In this document: in pieces, positions 8,038 to 18,922 of the stretch
Numbering within the stretch: position 1 is the stretch's first letter
How the letters are laid out: each line of letters starts with the position of its first letter
Assembly (NCBI GenBank): GCA_003427395.1
Contig: BFEA01000064.1
Location: 3,082,170-3,103,590 of the forward strand
DNA: 21,421 bases
DNA from: Chara braunii
Taxonomy: Eukaryota; Streptophyta; Charophyceae; Charales; Characeae
Reading direction: 5' to 3'
Made by a program: the position numbers and the translations under genes
Notes under the pieces: generated by a model
The model's database searches: none
What the model was told of the DNA's origin: nothing
What the model saw: the letters and a program-made list of their open reading frames with translations, nothing else

Positions 8038-8147
8038 TTTTTTTTTTTTTTCTTTTTTTTTTTTTAAGGGACAAACGCTCCAGTCTATTCGTGGGGAGCA
8101 ACATGTGCTGGGAACTGGGCCCAGCGTCCCGTATAGAATTATACAAA
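8038..8147 (-). mobile_element. Poly-A-tailed tail core inserted in copy B
   Basis: T14-C-T13 at 8038-8065 is read as the poly-A of a minus-strand element. Behind it come stem-loop 2 (8077-8081 with 8095-8099) and stem-loop 1 (8107-8112 with 8120-8125, loop AACTGGG). Stem-loop 1 is GCTGGG/CCCAGC, with both strands changed compared with GCTGGA/TCCAGC elsewhere, so pairing is kept. The element body upstream is not clear and may include the following repeat. Confidence 0.6.
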
Positions 8148-8478
8148 GGATTAGAAATACCAGGGCTATTACCTGGCTTCGGCTGAGAACAATCTGAGAA
8201 CTATGAGAAAAGGCTCAGGAAAATTTACGAAAACAAGGATAACTGCTAACCTATTGCTAGGCTACTCAAGCAGCACTTGCTAAGTCAAAACAGAAAGCCA
8301 CAAAAGTCCTTTGAATGCTCAGAACCCGTGGAATCCCCAACAAAAGATTCTAAAATTCTCTAACACTGTCTTATTCCCTGCCGAGCTCTCCCAGGCCTCA
8401 TGCCCCCACCCTGCTAGGTTACAAGGCAACACATCTCACCCCAGCTCCGGCCAGCGTCGTCCCGACAGCAACCCTTGG
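8148..8478 (-). mobile_element. Second SINE-like family, copy 1
   Basis: It is collinear with 8699-8985: the hairpin CCAGG-(7 nt)-CCTGG (8160-8176), CTTCGGCTGAGAA, CTGAGAACTAT, AACACTGTCTTATTCCCTG, CCAGGCCTCA, GGTTACA and CTCCGGCCAGCGTCGTCC. Orientation is taken from copy 2, where a poly-A (as T) adjoins the hairpin. No coding content. Confidence 0.5.
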
Positions 8479-10350
8479 TTTTCCCATGGAATGCCCGGCC
8501 CAAGGCATCCCCAGATCTCTCTACCAGGCCTCACACTCCTGCTATCAACAGGTTACAGGGCAACCCCCCAGCTCCGGCTAGCGTCGTTCTGGCATCGAAA
8601 AACCGCAGATCCATGAATATAACAGCATTAAAGAAACCTTAAAACGGTTGCAAGAAGTGCCCAGAAACCTAAGGCATTCTCAAGACTTTTTTTTTTTTGA
8701 GATACCGGGGTCATTACCCGGCTTCGGCTGAGAATCAGTCTGAGAACTATTTGAAAAACTTCAAGAGAATTATAGAAGAGGTTGAAAAAATAAGAATGCC
8801 TACTGACCTCTTTTTCGAATGCGGAGAACCCCTAGACTCCCAAACCAGACTCTCTAACACTGTCCAACACTGTCTTATTCCCTGTCGAGATCTTCCAGGC
8901 CTCACACCCTCACCTGGCTAGGTTACAGAGCAACACGACTTGCCCCAGCTCCGGCCAGCGTCGTCCCAACAGTTACCCTAGGTTGTCCTTGAGAGAAGGT
9001 TAACGGAGACCGTAATTTTCAGACCACTTGCCATGCCATTTATATGAAAACCAAAGGGTCATTTTAATCAAACTTGCCACCAATTCGTAGAGTGGAGACC
9101 ATACTAACTAACTGCAAAAAAAAATCCAAAAAAAATAAATAAAAAAACATACAAAACAGCAAGGCAAAAGTGCATTTTCATGAAATTTCGCCAACATCTC
9201 AATTTCAGAAATCTTGAGAAATTTCAGAAATCTTAACAGAGGAAATTCCAATTCTCCAAATGACACAAAATTTTGCACACACCAACCTTGAACCAAAACA
9301 AGAACAGACAAAAAAAATAAAATAAAAAAACATAAAGAGATTACAGGGCAACACCCCAGCACCGGCCAGTGTCGTTCTGGCATTGAACAACCAGTATCAA
9401 ACAGTCTAAAGCGAGTTGCTAAAAGTCCCAAGAATCCTAAAACATTCTTTTTTACCGAAATCACTTTTTATTTTTGAAGTTTAGAATAGAGCTACCTCAT
9501 ACCCTGTTCTTCACAAGGAACAACTATTTTAACAAACAATCCCCCTTGACTATCACTTTTCTGCCCTCGTAAAACACTTCTCGATTCTCAAGCCCTCCTT
9601 CATGCTAGAGATACAGACAACGGCCAATCATCCAAGTTGCTGGTTGCCTTCCCCCAGAAGAAAACTTCCCAGACCTCACACCCTCGCTCATCAGGTTACA
9701 AGGCAGCGCCTCGGCACCGGTCGGCGTCGTCCCAACGAACTCCTCTAAAATATAATCAGCAACACTCAAAGATAGACTCCCTGCTAAAACCCCCAATCCT
9801 TCCCAACAACCTGTTCCTTGTTGGTCAAACACCAGCTCTACTCCAACACCCAAATGAAACATAAGAGTATTACAATAGCTTTGAGATTCAACCGAAAAAG
9901 GAAGAAGAGCTTCACTCAAATTTAGAAAGCTTCGGAGCGAAGCCTATGCTATACCCTTTGTCCACATAAAGGTGGCACAACTCTCCAAAACGAAACTGTC
10001 ATCCTTCTTTCCCTATACCCACTCTAACAAACTAAACCATCCTTAGTTCCAGCCTTTTTGTCCTCGTAAATAACTTCTCGAGTCTCAAATCCCCTTTGAA
10101 GTTAGTGATACAAGGCAACACAACCCGCCCCGGCTCTGACTCTCGTTGTTATAACAGATAGAGTATCTTCCTCCCTCGACCACTCCCCCGACCAAGTCTC
10201 ACAGATCATAGGGTTATACCCCGACATCAGTTGGTCGTCGAAAATTGTTGGTTGCCGTCTAATCACAACAACTTCCCAGATCTCAAACCCTCATTCTGAG
10301 TTACAGGGCAACGTCCCAGTACCGATCTGTGTCGTCCCAACAAAATTCTC
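8391..10350. repeat. Degenerate array of a GTTACAGGGCAAC...CCGGCCAGCGTCGTCC repeat
   Basis: I count seven copies: 8391-8475, 8524-8598, 8895-8978, 9338-9386, 9668-9745, 10081-10157 and 10275-10350. The shared pattern is CCAGRCCTCACACCCTC, about 10 nt, GGTTACAGGGCAAC, about 10 nt, CCGGCCAGCGTCGTCCCAACA. Flanks also pair up: copies at 8524 and 9338 share about 110 bp downstream, and those at 9668 and 10275 share TTGGTTGCC...AACTTCCCAGA. Spacing is irregular (130-450 bp), so it is nested or dispersed rather than a simple satellite. No gene is visible in it. It lies outside the LINE if the 13-bp target duplication is right. Confidence 0.6.
8687..8985 (-). mobile_element. Second SINE-like family, copy 2, with poly-A
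   Basis: Twelve T (8687-8698) precede GAGATACCGGGG. The hairpin CCGGG-(7 nt)-CCCGG at 8705-8721 corresponds to CCAGG/CCTGG in copy 1, a compensatory pair change. The remainder aligns to copy 1 with small indels, including a local duplication of AACACTGTC. The far end carries the CCGGCCAGCGTCGTCC motif of the array. Confidence 0.5.
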
Positions 10351-10903
10351 CTCAGACCTACTCGACCGAAATTATGTCTAGTTTAGCTGTTCTAATTTCT
10401 CCACCACCCCCTTTCACTCAGTTCCGCTTCCGCCCTAAAACCAAAGCTTACAATTTTTATCAGAACTTTATTTTCATGAATACGAAACATGAATACATTC
10501 GAATTCTCTCGAAATTAAAGAATCAGACAAACCATCAATAACAAACATGCCAGGGCGAGAACCCTAAGCAAACCAGAATATCCATAAGAATTGTACCACG
10601 TGAATCCGCGAGATCAGGAGAAAAACCCTGATTGAAAAATTGGCCCATCAATGAGAAACTTGTTTGAGATGTCCCGAAGGACTTATGATTACTGAAATTT
10701 GAAACAGAAGATCCAAAATTTGCTCAGAAAATCAATCAGAATGTAATCAAAATTATCACTCAGAAAATCAATCAGAATTTAATCAGAATTAGCCAGAGCA
10801 AATCGGAATATCCTCAGATCATACAACTCAGAACATCTGTCATGAATTAATCTTTTGGCAAGTGCAGTAGAATCAACCATTAAGATGAATCAACAGCTTG
10901 ATG
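10351..10903. other. AT-rich stretch with a 36-bp tandem duplication
   Basis: Units at 10723 and 10759 both read CTCAGAAAATCAATCAGAAT followed by (G/T)TAATCA. The rest shows only short open frames without recognisable content. It ends at the proposed LINE insertion site. Confidence 0.6.
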
Positions 10904-10916
10904 AAATCATATCCAA
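10904..10916. repeat. 5' target-site duplication of the LINE (13 bp)
   Basis: AAATCATATCCAA here is identical to 19075-19087, which lies 3 nt after the LINE's A-rich tail. The opposite strand reads GATTT/CATC at the inferred first nick, T-rich before the cut, as plant and animal L1 endonucleases prefer. Confidence 0.75.
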
Positions 10917-10918
10917 CA

Positions 10919-13471
10919 GATAAATTAGCTCAGAGAGATGGAGTCTATACCAAACACGCTAGCAACTGGATCTTTTATGATGACTGTGCATACAGGTCAG
11001 TAAATGAAAAAATCAAATGGATCTGCAAAAAATTAGAGATGATTAAGGATGGACCAGACGCAGTTCATGAATTTTTCCTCATTCAACCATTGTCCACCAC
11101 GGTTTTTACGATACTTAGCCTCTTTGAACAAGACAAGCGGAAAATGGATGCATGGAAAAAACTGTGATGGGACCAATTCGACGTCCGTATCTACTCATGG
11201 CAGCCAAAGAAGATCAGTTCGGAGGAGAAGAGGGATCAATTAATGAAAGAATACTACTGGGTCGAACTGAGACACATCCCGGTGGAAGTCCAGGCGGCCT
11301 TCATCCACGATTTCGGTCAACAATACAAGATTGTTGACTTCATAGACCCTCCACCGACCTTTGTAGCGAAGAGAGACGACTATGTGATGATGGCGCTGGA
11401 CCTTCCAAAAGACCAACCCTTCTCTCTGGACGACATCATTCCGTTCAAAATGGGGGGCATAACATATCAAATTCACACAGCTCACAAATTCAAACCATGG
11501 TGCTACAAATGTATAGCCTATGGTCACCTCAACACTGAATTAGCATGTCCACAACACCCCCATCACGCGGCAGGCTCAGAGGGAGGACTGAAGAAAGACC
11601 CTACGACTGCCAACAAATGGCTCCCCAGCACACCCGGGTACGAAGGGTGGGTATACATGGATGTGACAACACAAGATGGCCAATCAAGTGACTGGGTCTG
11701 GGAAGGAAGAGGTGACTCAAGACGGACAGCAAGACCACCATCAGATTGGAACCCCCCACCGCTAGATCCAAATGGCCGAACCATCAGGACACAACAGCCG
11801 ACCAAAGCAACCCCCCCCCCCCCCCAAGGAGTCAAGGCGAGGGGAGAAGGAAACGAACCAAATAANAAACAGGAAAACGAACCGGCCAAAAACAAACGAA
11901 TGGGGGCAAATGAACCAGCCAAATCAAAGCGAATGGGGGCAAAATTTGGTCATAACGCACGAATCTACATACCAACAGGTAATATGTTCTCTCCATTAAG
12001 TGACAATTCCAAGGACGAGGAAGGTGGGGGGGGGGAGGAGGAAGGGGGGAAAAACGAACAAGGGAACCCGACCAATGCTGTTCAATTGAAAGGAAAAAAC
12101 AACAGCAAGGAAGAACGCAGTGACACGTCACAGTTAGTGGATCAGGTGAGGGATGGCTCAGACCTAGAACCAATGGACCTTGACCCTTTGAAATAGATCT
12201 TTGGCCCACAGCCAATGGAAATAGAGCCACAACCACTCCCTGGCTCTCTGCCCCCCCCAGACAGAACTACCAAGTCAAACTTAAATAATCCAACTGTCAA
12301 TGGAACAGATCTTCAAAATGTGGCGGAATGGCTTCTAGAAAGCCTAAGACGGCAATCCCCAGGACACTCAGAGGAATTCTGGGATAACACCTATGCACAG
12401 CTAGTCTCCCTGCTAGAGAACAACACAAGCTTGAGAGCTGCTCTTGAACAAGGACTTCCCCGGGAGATAAACTGGCAACAAATGTGCCACCGCCTGTTAC
12501 CAATTGTGAAAAAGAGATTTCAACTCCCGGGAGATCAGATGCAATCAGGAATGAACTGTGGACAGACCGAGGACGAAGGAAAAATGTTGTCAAAAATCTC
12601 TCAGAAACTCCCAGGAGACGAAGAGATAGAAAGGGCCAACAACAGTCCAACCCACAACGATCACTCCCAACTGGAGATGGAACTGGAGAAGGAACCGAGA
12701 ACAAAGCAACCTGACCCTGATAACATACAGACCACAAAACCAGGTGCGGATGAACCAAATGAATCAAGAATTATACAGCAGCAATCAACAACAATGAAGG
12801 AAAGAACCATCATCGCAGGAATTACCACCACAAGTGAGTCACGCGTTTGTGCTACCCCCGCATAATATTTGGATAGGGAGCGGCATTTGGCAGCGACACC
12901 ACAATCTAGGCACACAGGTCTGCAGGAAGAGTCGAGTACATCAAATACAGACATAGTCCCAACCTCACATGCCAAGAGGGAAAAAAAAATTAATGAAAAA
13001 CCAGCGGACAACGAACTGTTGAAGTGGGAACCAGGAGGGGGGACCCACGATGATAAAATCAAGGAGGGGGAAAGATCGGCAGAGGTAAATGAACTATATG
13101 AAGACGATGGCCCCCCTCGAAGCAATGTGAACCAAAGAACTACTCATTAACTCAAGCTAGTAGTATCAGATCTGACGGGTGAACACAAGTACAAGCTCAT
13201 CACCAAAACAGTGGAAAACTCAGAAACGGAACTACAACAAAAGTTGATAAGCCAAGGAAAAAAGCCAGACCAACAGACAGAAGGAAACCCAACCCTTACC
13301 AGGGGAGCTGCAGAAGAAAACGAAAGAAAGGCGGGTCTCGCAAATCCAATTCAGATTCCCGATGATGACTCAGATGACTCAGAAGGAGAAGAAGATACGG
13401 AAAACCTTGAACAACTAACTCAAATGTCCGTACGTGACTCCCCAAAAAAGAAAAAGAAAAAATACTATTAA
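10919..13471 (+). pseudogene. LINE ORF1: DUF4283-like domain and CCHC zinc knuckle
   Basis: One frame stays coherent for 2.55 kb but is interrupted by TGA 11165, TAG 12194, TAA 12863 and TAA 13148. It ends in tandem TAA TAA at 13469-13474. Each internal stop can come from a CGA, CAG or CAA codon by one C-to-T change. The N-terminal part (to about 11500) matches the DUF4283 pattern of plant LINE ORF1 proteins: MDAWKKL, then WDQFDVRIYSW after the stop, and WVELRHIPVEV. The knuckle CYKCIAYGHLNTELAC has spacing C-x2-C-x4-H-x6-C, two residues longer than the usual last gap. The remainder is hydrophilic, rich in Glu, Asn, Lys, Thr and Pro, with a Lys-rich end (about 13440-13470). Role inferred from the family: binding of LINE RNA in the ribonucleoprotein. 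One unresolved base (n) lies at 11866 and a C15 run at 11811-11825. ATG 10901 lies upstream of the proposed junction and is probably host sequence. Confidence 0.8.
11876..11941 (+). repeat. 33-bp tandem duplication in ORF1
   Basis: Two adjacent units encode NEPAKNKRMGA and NEPAKSKRMGA. The DNA units differ at five positions, so the duplication is not brand new. It lies in the hydrophilic linker after the zinc knuckle. Confidence 0.85.
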
Positions 13472-13503
13472 TAACAGAAGGAACACCGCCAATTCATGTG
13501 TAG

Positions 13504-14079
13504 AATAACCCTCCGCTCCCCACAACTCCCCTCAAAGGAACACTCATTAGTAAGAGACAGAAATTACGTCTGTTGGTGGCAGGATGGTTCGCTGACCTGG
13601 CCCTATCACAAACAGGGATACTAATCCTCCTAGTCAGAGAGAGAGAAGGGAAGTGGGAGGTAGGTTTGTCAGAGCCCCCCGCCTCAGGCCACGGCGACAT
13701 CACAATGCACGGAACGCCCGTCACTCGACTCTCCACAGGATTAGATAACATGACAGGAATAGCCAGATTCAAAGCGGAAATAGCCATAATTATTCAAGAA
13801 CAGCTCCCGCCGGGCAGATCAGCTGTGCTCATTCTATCCACGGACCCTCAGAAGATCGCAGCAAAGGATGTCTTTCTCAGATATGACAACACAAGGACTG
13901 TCAACCTGCGCTGGTTCTCCCAAGACACACTGCCGGAACTACAACAACTCAAGGTTAAGGAGGGGGATTTTTTGACTGAATTAGATGTTACAATCTTACT
14001 TTCTCGTCTCCTAAAAAACAGCCAGTCATTACTACAACAAGGTGGCAGGCTGGACTCAGGCCATTGGCTGTCCTTGTAA
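13504..14079 (+). pseudogene. RNase H-like module between ORF1 and ORF2
   Basis: This open frame (frame 1, stop at 14077-14079) has the order expected of an RNase H core. A first strand WFADLALSQTGILILLV is followed by REREGKWEV. A helix ARFKAEIAIIIQEQL supplies the Glu. A strand LILSTDPQKIA supplies an Asp in the same setting as the LSTDSQ of bacterial RNase HI. In the overlapping frame 2 (the frame of ORF1) the sequence VCWWQDGSL at 13569-13595 gives the classic DGS motif, so a 1-nt frameshift near 13600 may split the domain, with ORF1 or ORF2 once running through it. I do not see the fourth catalytic region (His and last Asp) clearly. The function, removal of RNA from RNA-DNA hybrids, is inference. 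Known plant LINE RNase H domains lie at the C-terminus of ORF2, so this position is unusual. I cannot exclude an unrelated linker. Confidence 0.4.
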
Positions 14080-14131
14080 ATCAACACACATCCAGACAAA
14101 CCAGATACGAGTTCGGATAACAATCAAACCA

Positions 14132-17100
14132 ATGAATGGTACAAATGTGTTAGATGCTTTGTACAATAAGGACAAAAACTGGAAACTTCTAAAAAAAACG
14201 ACAGACCTAGACATTAGATCCCTAAATGTAAACGGATTAGCATCGGCTAAACATCCGAAGCGACAAGCGATCTATGAGCAATTGAGAGGTGTGGAAGGAA
14301 GGGAATGGCCTGACGCCATCTGTGTACATGAAACTCACTTAATGAACAACTCAGACCACCACCACACACACAAACAGATCTGGCCCCACCAGGCCTTCAG
14401 GGCACATGCCCCCAAACCGGGCAGCGCTAGTGTAGCAATTTGGCTCCCCCCAGACTCTAGGATCGACCCGCTCTATTGGGAAATGGATAAAGAGGAAGGA
14501 CGATGGGTCTTCCTCTTAGCCATGCTGGAGATCAGTGTGGTTACTATCTTGTGTGTATACGCTCCAAACGAGATTAGTGAAAGATCTTTTTTTTTTTTAA
14601 TCTCTAAAGGGCCGCCTCCCAGTCGGCATTCCGGTCGTGATGGCTGGGGACTTCAATGCAGCCCCAAATAGACACCTGGATCGCTGGCACATACCCTCCC
14701 CGTGCCCTCCCTATATAGAAAAAGATGAGGCCATAATCGAAGGAATGTGCCAGTCCTTCAAACTCTTCGATGCCTTCAGACGCCTCTTCCCAACCAAAAA
14801 GACATATACATGTTTCAGAAAGAGTCAAACGATGAAAGCATTAAAATCCCGCATAGACCTCATACTCTTATCGGAAGAACTGGAGGGAGCCCTTCAAGCC
14901 GCATAAATCTTCCCCAGAAGTGTCTTCCCAGGCCTTGATCACGCAATGACTGCGGTGCTTCTTTCCTTCAGAAAGAAGCTTGATCAAGGTAGAGGATTCT
15001 ATAAATTAAATACATCCTTCTTGAAATTAGAAAATTTCAAATCCTATCTTCGTGACGTATGGTCCTTCTGGAGAGAACAGAAGGAACAAATTAGTGATGA
15101 CATAAGATGGTTCAACAACGGCCTAATGTTTCTAGGCAGCAAGTGCAATGACTATTCACAACTGCTGGCCAAACAGCGACACATGAAAGAACTGGAAATG
15201 CAAACCGAACTTCAGCAACTCCAAAAACAAGAAGAAGATCCAATGTGTGAAAAAGATAGGAACGAAATCTCCCAAAAAATAAAAATCCTCGAGTCGAATC
15301 TACTTAAAATTATGGAGCACCGTTGGCAAGGTATCAGAATCAGAGGAAAACTAAGAGGACAAAATACGGAAGGAGTCATGGATGCAAGGTTTTTTGCCAC
15401 AGCAAAAGCAAGAACTGGCCGCACCATCATTGAGGCCTTTTTGGACCCTCAAGGAGATCAACACCCACTTGTCACGTCAACAGCGGCTTGTACAAAGATT
15501 GCTAGAGATTTTTACAAGGCACTTTTCACATCCAACTGCAAACAAACGAAAAAGCAAAAAATAGAGGACTTCCTGGAACCACTAACTAAATCTCTAATTG
15601 ATCAACACAAACTGATGTTAGAGAATCCCCTCACGAAAGAAGAAATCTGGTCGGCATTGTTGATGATGGAAGAAGAAAAAAACCCAGGGATAGATGGACT
15701 CCCAAAAGAATTTTGGGAAGTTATGTGGGACCACCTGGCTCAAGATCTGATGGATTACTACCATGAGGTATGGACCTCTGGTACAATGGGCGAATTAGTT
15801 AATTAAGGAGTTCTGACACTTTTATACAAAAAGGGAGATAAAACAAATATCCAAAACTACAGACCAATTACTCTCCTCACAGTAGTCTACAAGCTAGTCT
15901 CGAAGGCTCTTACAAATCGGATGGTGAAAGTAATCATGTACATCATCCACCCAACCCAAACTGGCTTCATTGAAGGAAGAAACATTCAAAATAACATCCT
16001 ATTGGTTAATGAACTAATCAAACTCTCCATGCAATCCAAACATAATGCAACCTTCATCTTCATAGACTTTGAAAAAGCCTATGATCATGTGGACTGTTTT
16101 TTTTTAGATAAATGTCTACAAAAATTTAACTTCGGGCCTAACTTTCGAAGATGGATAGAGATCCTTCATTCCAATGCCACAACCAGGGTAATGATTAATG
16201 GTAATCTGGCCCCACCTATTGAGTTGGAACGCTCAGTAAGACAAGGGGACCCAATCGCACCCTTCCTCTTCGTTATCATCATGGAGGCTTTAGCGGCAAA
16301 CTTTAGATGTAATAAGGATATCAGAAAGATCCAAGTCAGCAACATACCAGATGAAGCTACTCCGATCTGCTCCCTATTTGTTGACGACCTCACACTAATG
16401 GTAGAAGCTTCCCATGAAAACCTACAAGAAATTAAAAAACTAATGGATAAATTTTGCGCTCTTTCAGGCATGAAAGTAAATTGAGGTACAAAAACGCAGG
16501 GTTGGTAGGTACATCACCAAGGGGTAAGGCCCCCAGAACACCCAAACATAAATTGGCTACCAACAACAAATTCAATTAGAGTCCTGAGAATCTCACTATT
16601 AGCAATGGGCAAACCGCCAGGAAACAATGAAGGGATAAGTAAGCCAGCCTTGACCAAATTGGAACTATGGAAAGACAAAAAAAACTCGATTATAGGGCGG
16701 TCCTTAGTCATAAACAATATCATCCTGGCTTCATTATTGTACAAATCAGCAATATGGTCATTGGATAAATCAACGCTCAAACCATTACTAAGGCAAATCA
16801 CAGCCTACCTATTGAGAGGAAACCACGACCACAAAAATGTGATTAGCAGAGTAGCCTGGCAGGCGGTGACCCAGCCTAAAGCAAGAGGAGGACTAGGAAT
16901 CATCGACCCCTCTCTACAAGCTATGACTTTAGCTATTCAGTGGATCAAAAAACTACTTTTCAACCCGAAGGTCCCCTGGATAGCGCTAACAAAAGAACAG
17001 ATCAAGAGACTAGCTCCGGAAGTACCAAAAGAAATCGACCCACTGATGTGGCTAGAAAATTGTTACTGGTCCATCCCAAGAGGTAGTTGTCAACCCTCAA

Positions 17101-18734
17101 ATCTCTCATCTATATCCCACCTTCAAGCTATAAGAATGAACATTAAGAATGACCCATTTTGGGTAAACCTCCCCAAAACCTGGCGAGCACTCCCACTTCC
17201 CGACAAAATCTCACCAAACAGATGGGAGGAAGTATGCCAGCAACCTCTTTTTAATAACAGATGGATAACTGACTCACATGGTGTATGTTTTCACTGTATG
17301 GATCCCCCTCGGAAAGGATGGGTCAAGAATGAAATATTAAGGGTGGGGGACATATGGAACTCGAAAATGCAAGATTGGTACCAAATCACAGACCTCATGC
17401 CATACCTACGGTACTATAGGGGAACAGCAAACGCCCTGGACACAATCACTGAAGCCATCCCGATAGAATGGCTGAGAATCCTCAGAAAGGGTCCCCTACT
17501 TACAGAAAGTGATTGGGTGGGTCTACACGGTAACGCCAAACAAATAGGAAACGTAGTGATGCTCAATGAAAGAATTGAAGTCCTTCTCTCAGTGTTTCCA
17601 ATCAATCAGAGAAATCAGATAAAGATAAGCCAATCAAATGAAATCAGATGGGTCAAAAGTGATCAAGTTTTCAGGATCAGAGTGCTAAAACAGAAAGAAC
17701 ATTGGCTTGCATATGAACCATCACAACCTATCAATAAACTGGCTTTTGACCCAATCTATTGGTCATGGTCAGCCCCCACGAAGAACAAAAAAAAGAGTTA
17801 TCGTAACATACACACATTGTCGGTCAAATCAACCTATAGGATGTTAATACCCAGATTGAACTTGAAAGACCGAGTCGAAACCAGATGGATGAAACACTTG
17901 AATGTAAGCAAAGAGGATCTAAGGAAAATCAAATGGTTCAAAACTGCCAAAATCAGGCCAACCAAGATTGCATCGTTGCAATCGCAAATAGACCATCGAT
18001 GCCTCCCCACAAATGACTGGCTCATAGACAGGACCTCGCTGGAGGAGAAAGGCCTAGCCAAACCCTGGTGTAAATCATGTTTCTCTGCATTCCCAAGCAG
18101 AACCATCCCCGAGACCATAAAATACATTTTCCTGCAATGTCCCGGTGCAATCTGGTTATGACGCTGGTGGGACAGGATTTAGAATTCCCTAAACATTCAA
18201 CAGACATGGCCGTGGGACTGGAGAGCTCTGTTATGTGAGACCTGGTCCCCAACATGGCTCGACGACTTCACATATAACTTATTTCTAACTGGCAGAAGAG
18301 TCATTCTCTGGGCTCTCTGGAACAGACGTTGTACTCTCGAAATGGAAGATGTGAGGCTCGACGGCCCGGAGATAACAGAGATGGTCAAAATGCAAGTCCA
18401 AACAGATATCACAGTTCAATGGAATAAAGTTAACGAAAGAATCCAACTTCTTTCATCCAAAAAGGAAATTCAACAGCACATCCACCAATTCAGTGGCGCC
18501 TGGCTAGGGGGGACTCAAGGAGGCAAGACCGGACAAATCAGAGAAGGAGGGCATAGGAAAAGGAAAATGGGAAGACAAACCGAGGAGGCACTAAAGGACT
18601 ACTATCTGTCCTTCCAGGATTGGACAAATATAGACCCAACCATCCCCATGCGACCCCTATCAGAGTTCCCAAACCCATTCCCCCCCCCCCCATTATCCCT
18701 GGTCCCGAGGAGTTGGTATGGGCATGATGAATGA
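14132..18734 (+). pseudogene. LINE ORF2: APE endonuclease, reverse transcriptase, zf-RVT
   Basis: Start ATG 14132 is the first in frame before the endonuclease; no better start is visible. Endonuclease (to about 14945): SLNVNGL, VHETHL, VYAPNE, GDFNAAPN, SRIDLIL and GLDHAMTAV, so the Asn, Glu, Tyr, Asp/Asn, Asp and His positions all survive. A T12 run (14587-14598) shifts the frame from 2 to 0 between VYAPNE and GDFN. Reverse transcriptase (about 15600-16600): [29 protein letters not shown] (Asp codon at 16065), [12 protein letters not shown] and FVDD at 16377-16388, where FADD is more usual. C-terminal zf-RVT-like CKSCF...ETIKYIFLQCPGA lies at about 18065-18150. In-frame stops: TAA 14904, TAA 15804, TGA 16482, TAG 16506, TGA 18159 and TAG 18180. 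The natural end is TGA 18732-18734. The last 40 residues match the fragment at 5692. Role by family: target nicking and reverse transcription during insertion. Confidence 0.9.
14587..14598. repeat. T12 run causing ORF2 frameshift
   Basis: Upstream the endonuclease reads in frame 2 (…NEISERSFF). Downstream, frame 0 reads GRLPVGIPVVMAGDFN directly. A length change of this homopolymer accounts for the shift; it could also be a sequencing or assembly error. Confidence 0.85.
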
Positions 18735-18922
18735 CGAAAGCTCAGTGAAAACAACTAGCAGCTGGAAGTTTTCTATTCAGATAGCTAACGAATATCAGAA
18801 CCAGTCTAGTACCAGTGATTACTGTAATATCTGGCGCCACTCATTGGAGGGTGAAGAGGTACAAGGGACTCTGGGCCCGATTCCCAGCATTTTCTTTATC
18901 ATTACCTTTTCAGTGCAATCAA
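18735..18922 (+). other. LINE 3' untranslated region
   Basis: This lies between the ORF2 stop and the tail core. It has no open frame of note and no clear match to the other copies in the window. Confidence 0.5.

Noticed and set aside
8066-10903. The repeat array as 5' untranslated promoter monomers of the LINE
   Set aside because: The exact 13-bp duplication places the LINE 5' end at 10917, and the array has irregular spacing and its own poly-T-flanked elements. It could be reopened if other LINE copies carry the array.
10917-13471. Alternative genetic code or programmed readthrough in ORF1
   Set aside because: TGA, TAG and TAA all occur as interruptions here and in ORF2, and each is one transition from a sense codon. 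Decay explains this more simply.
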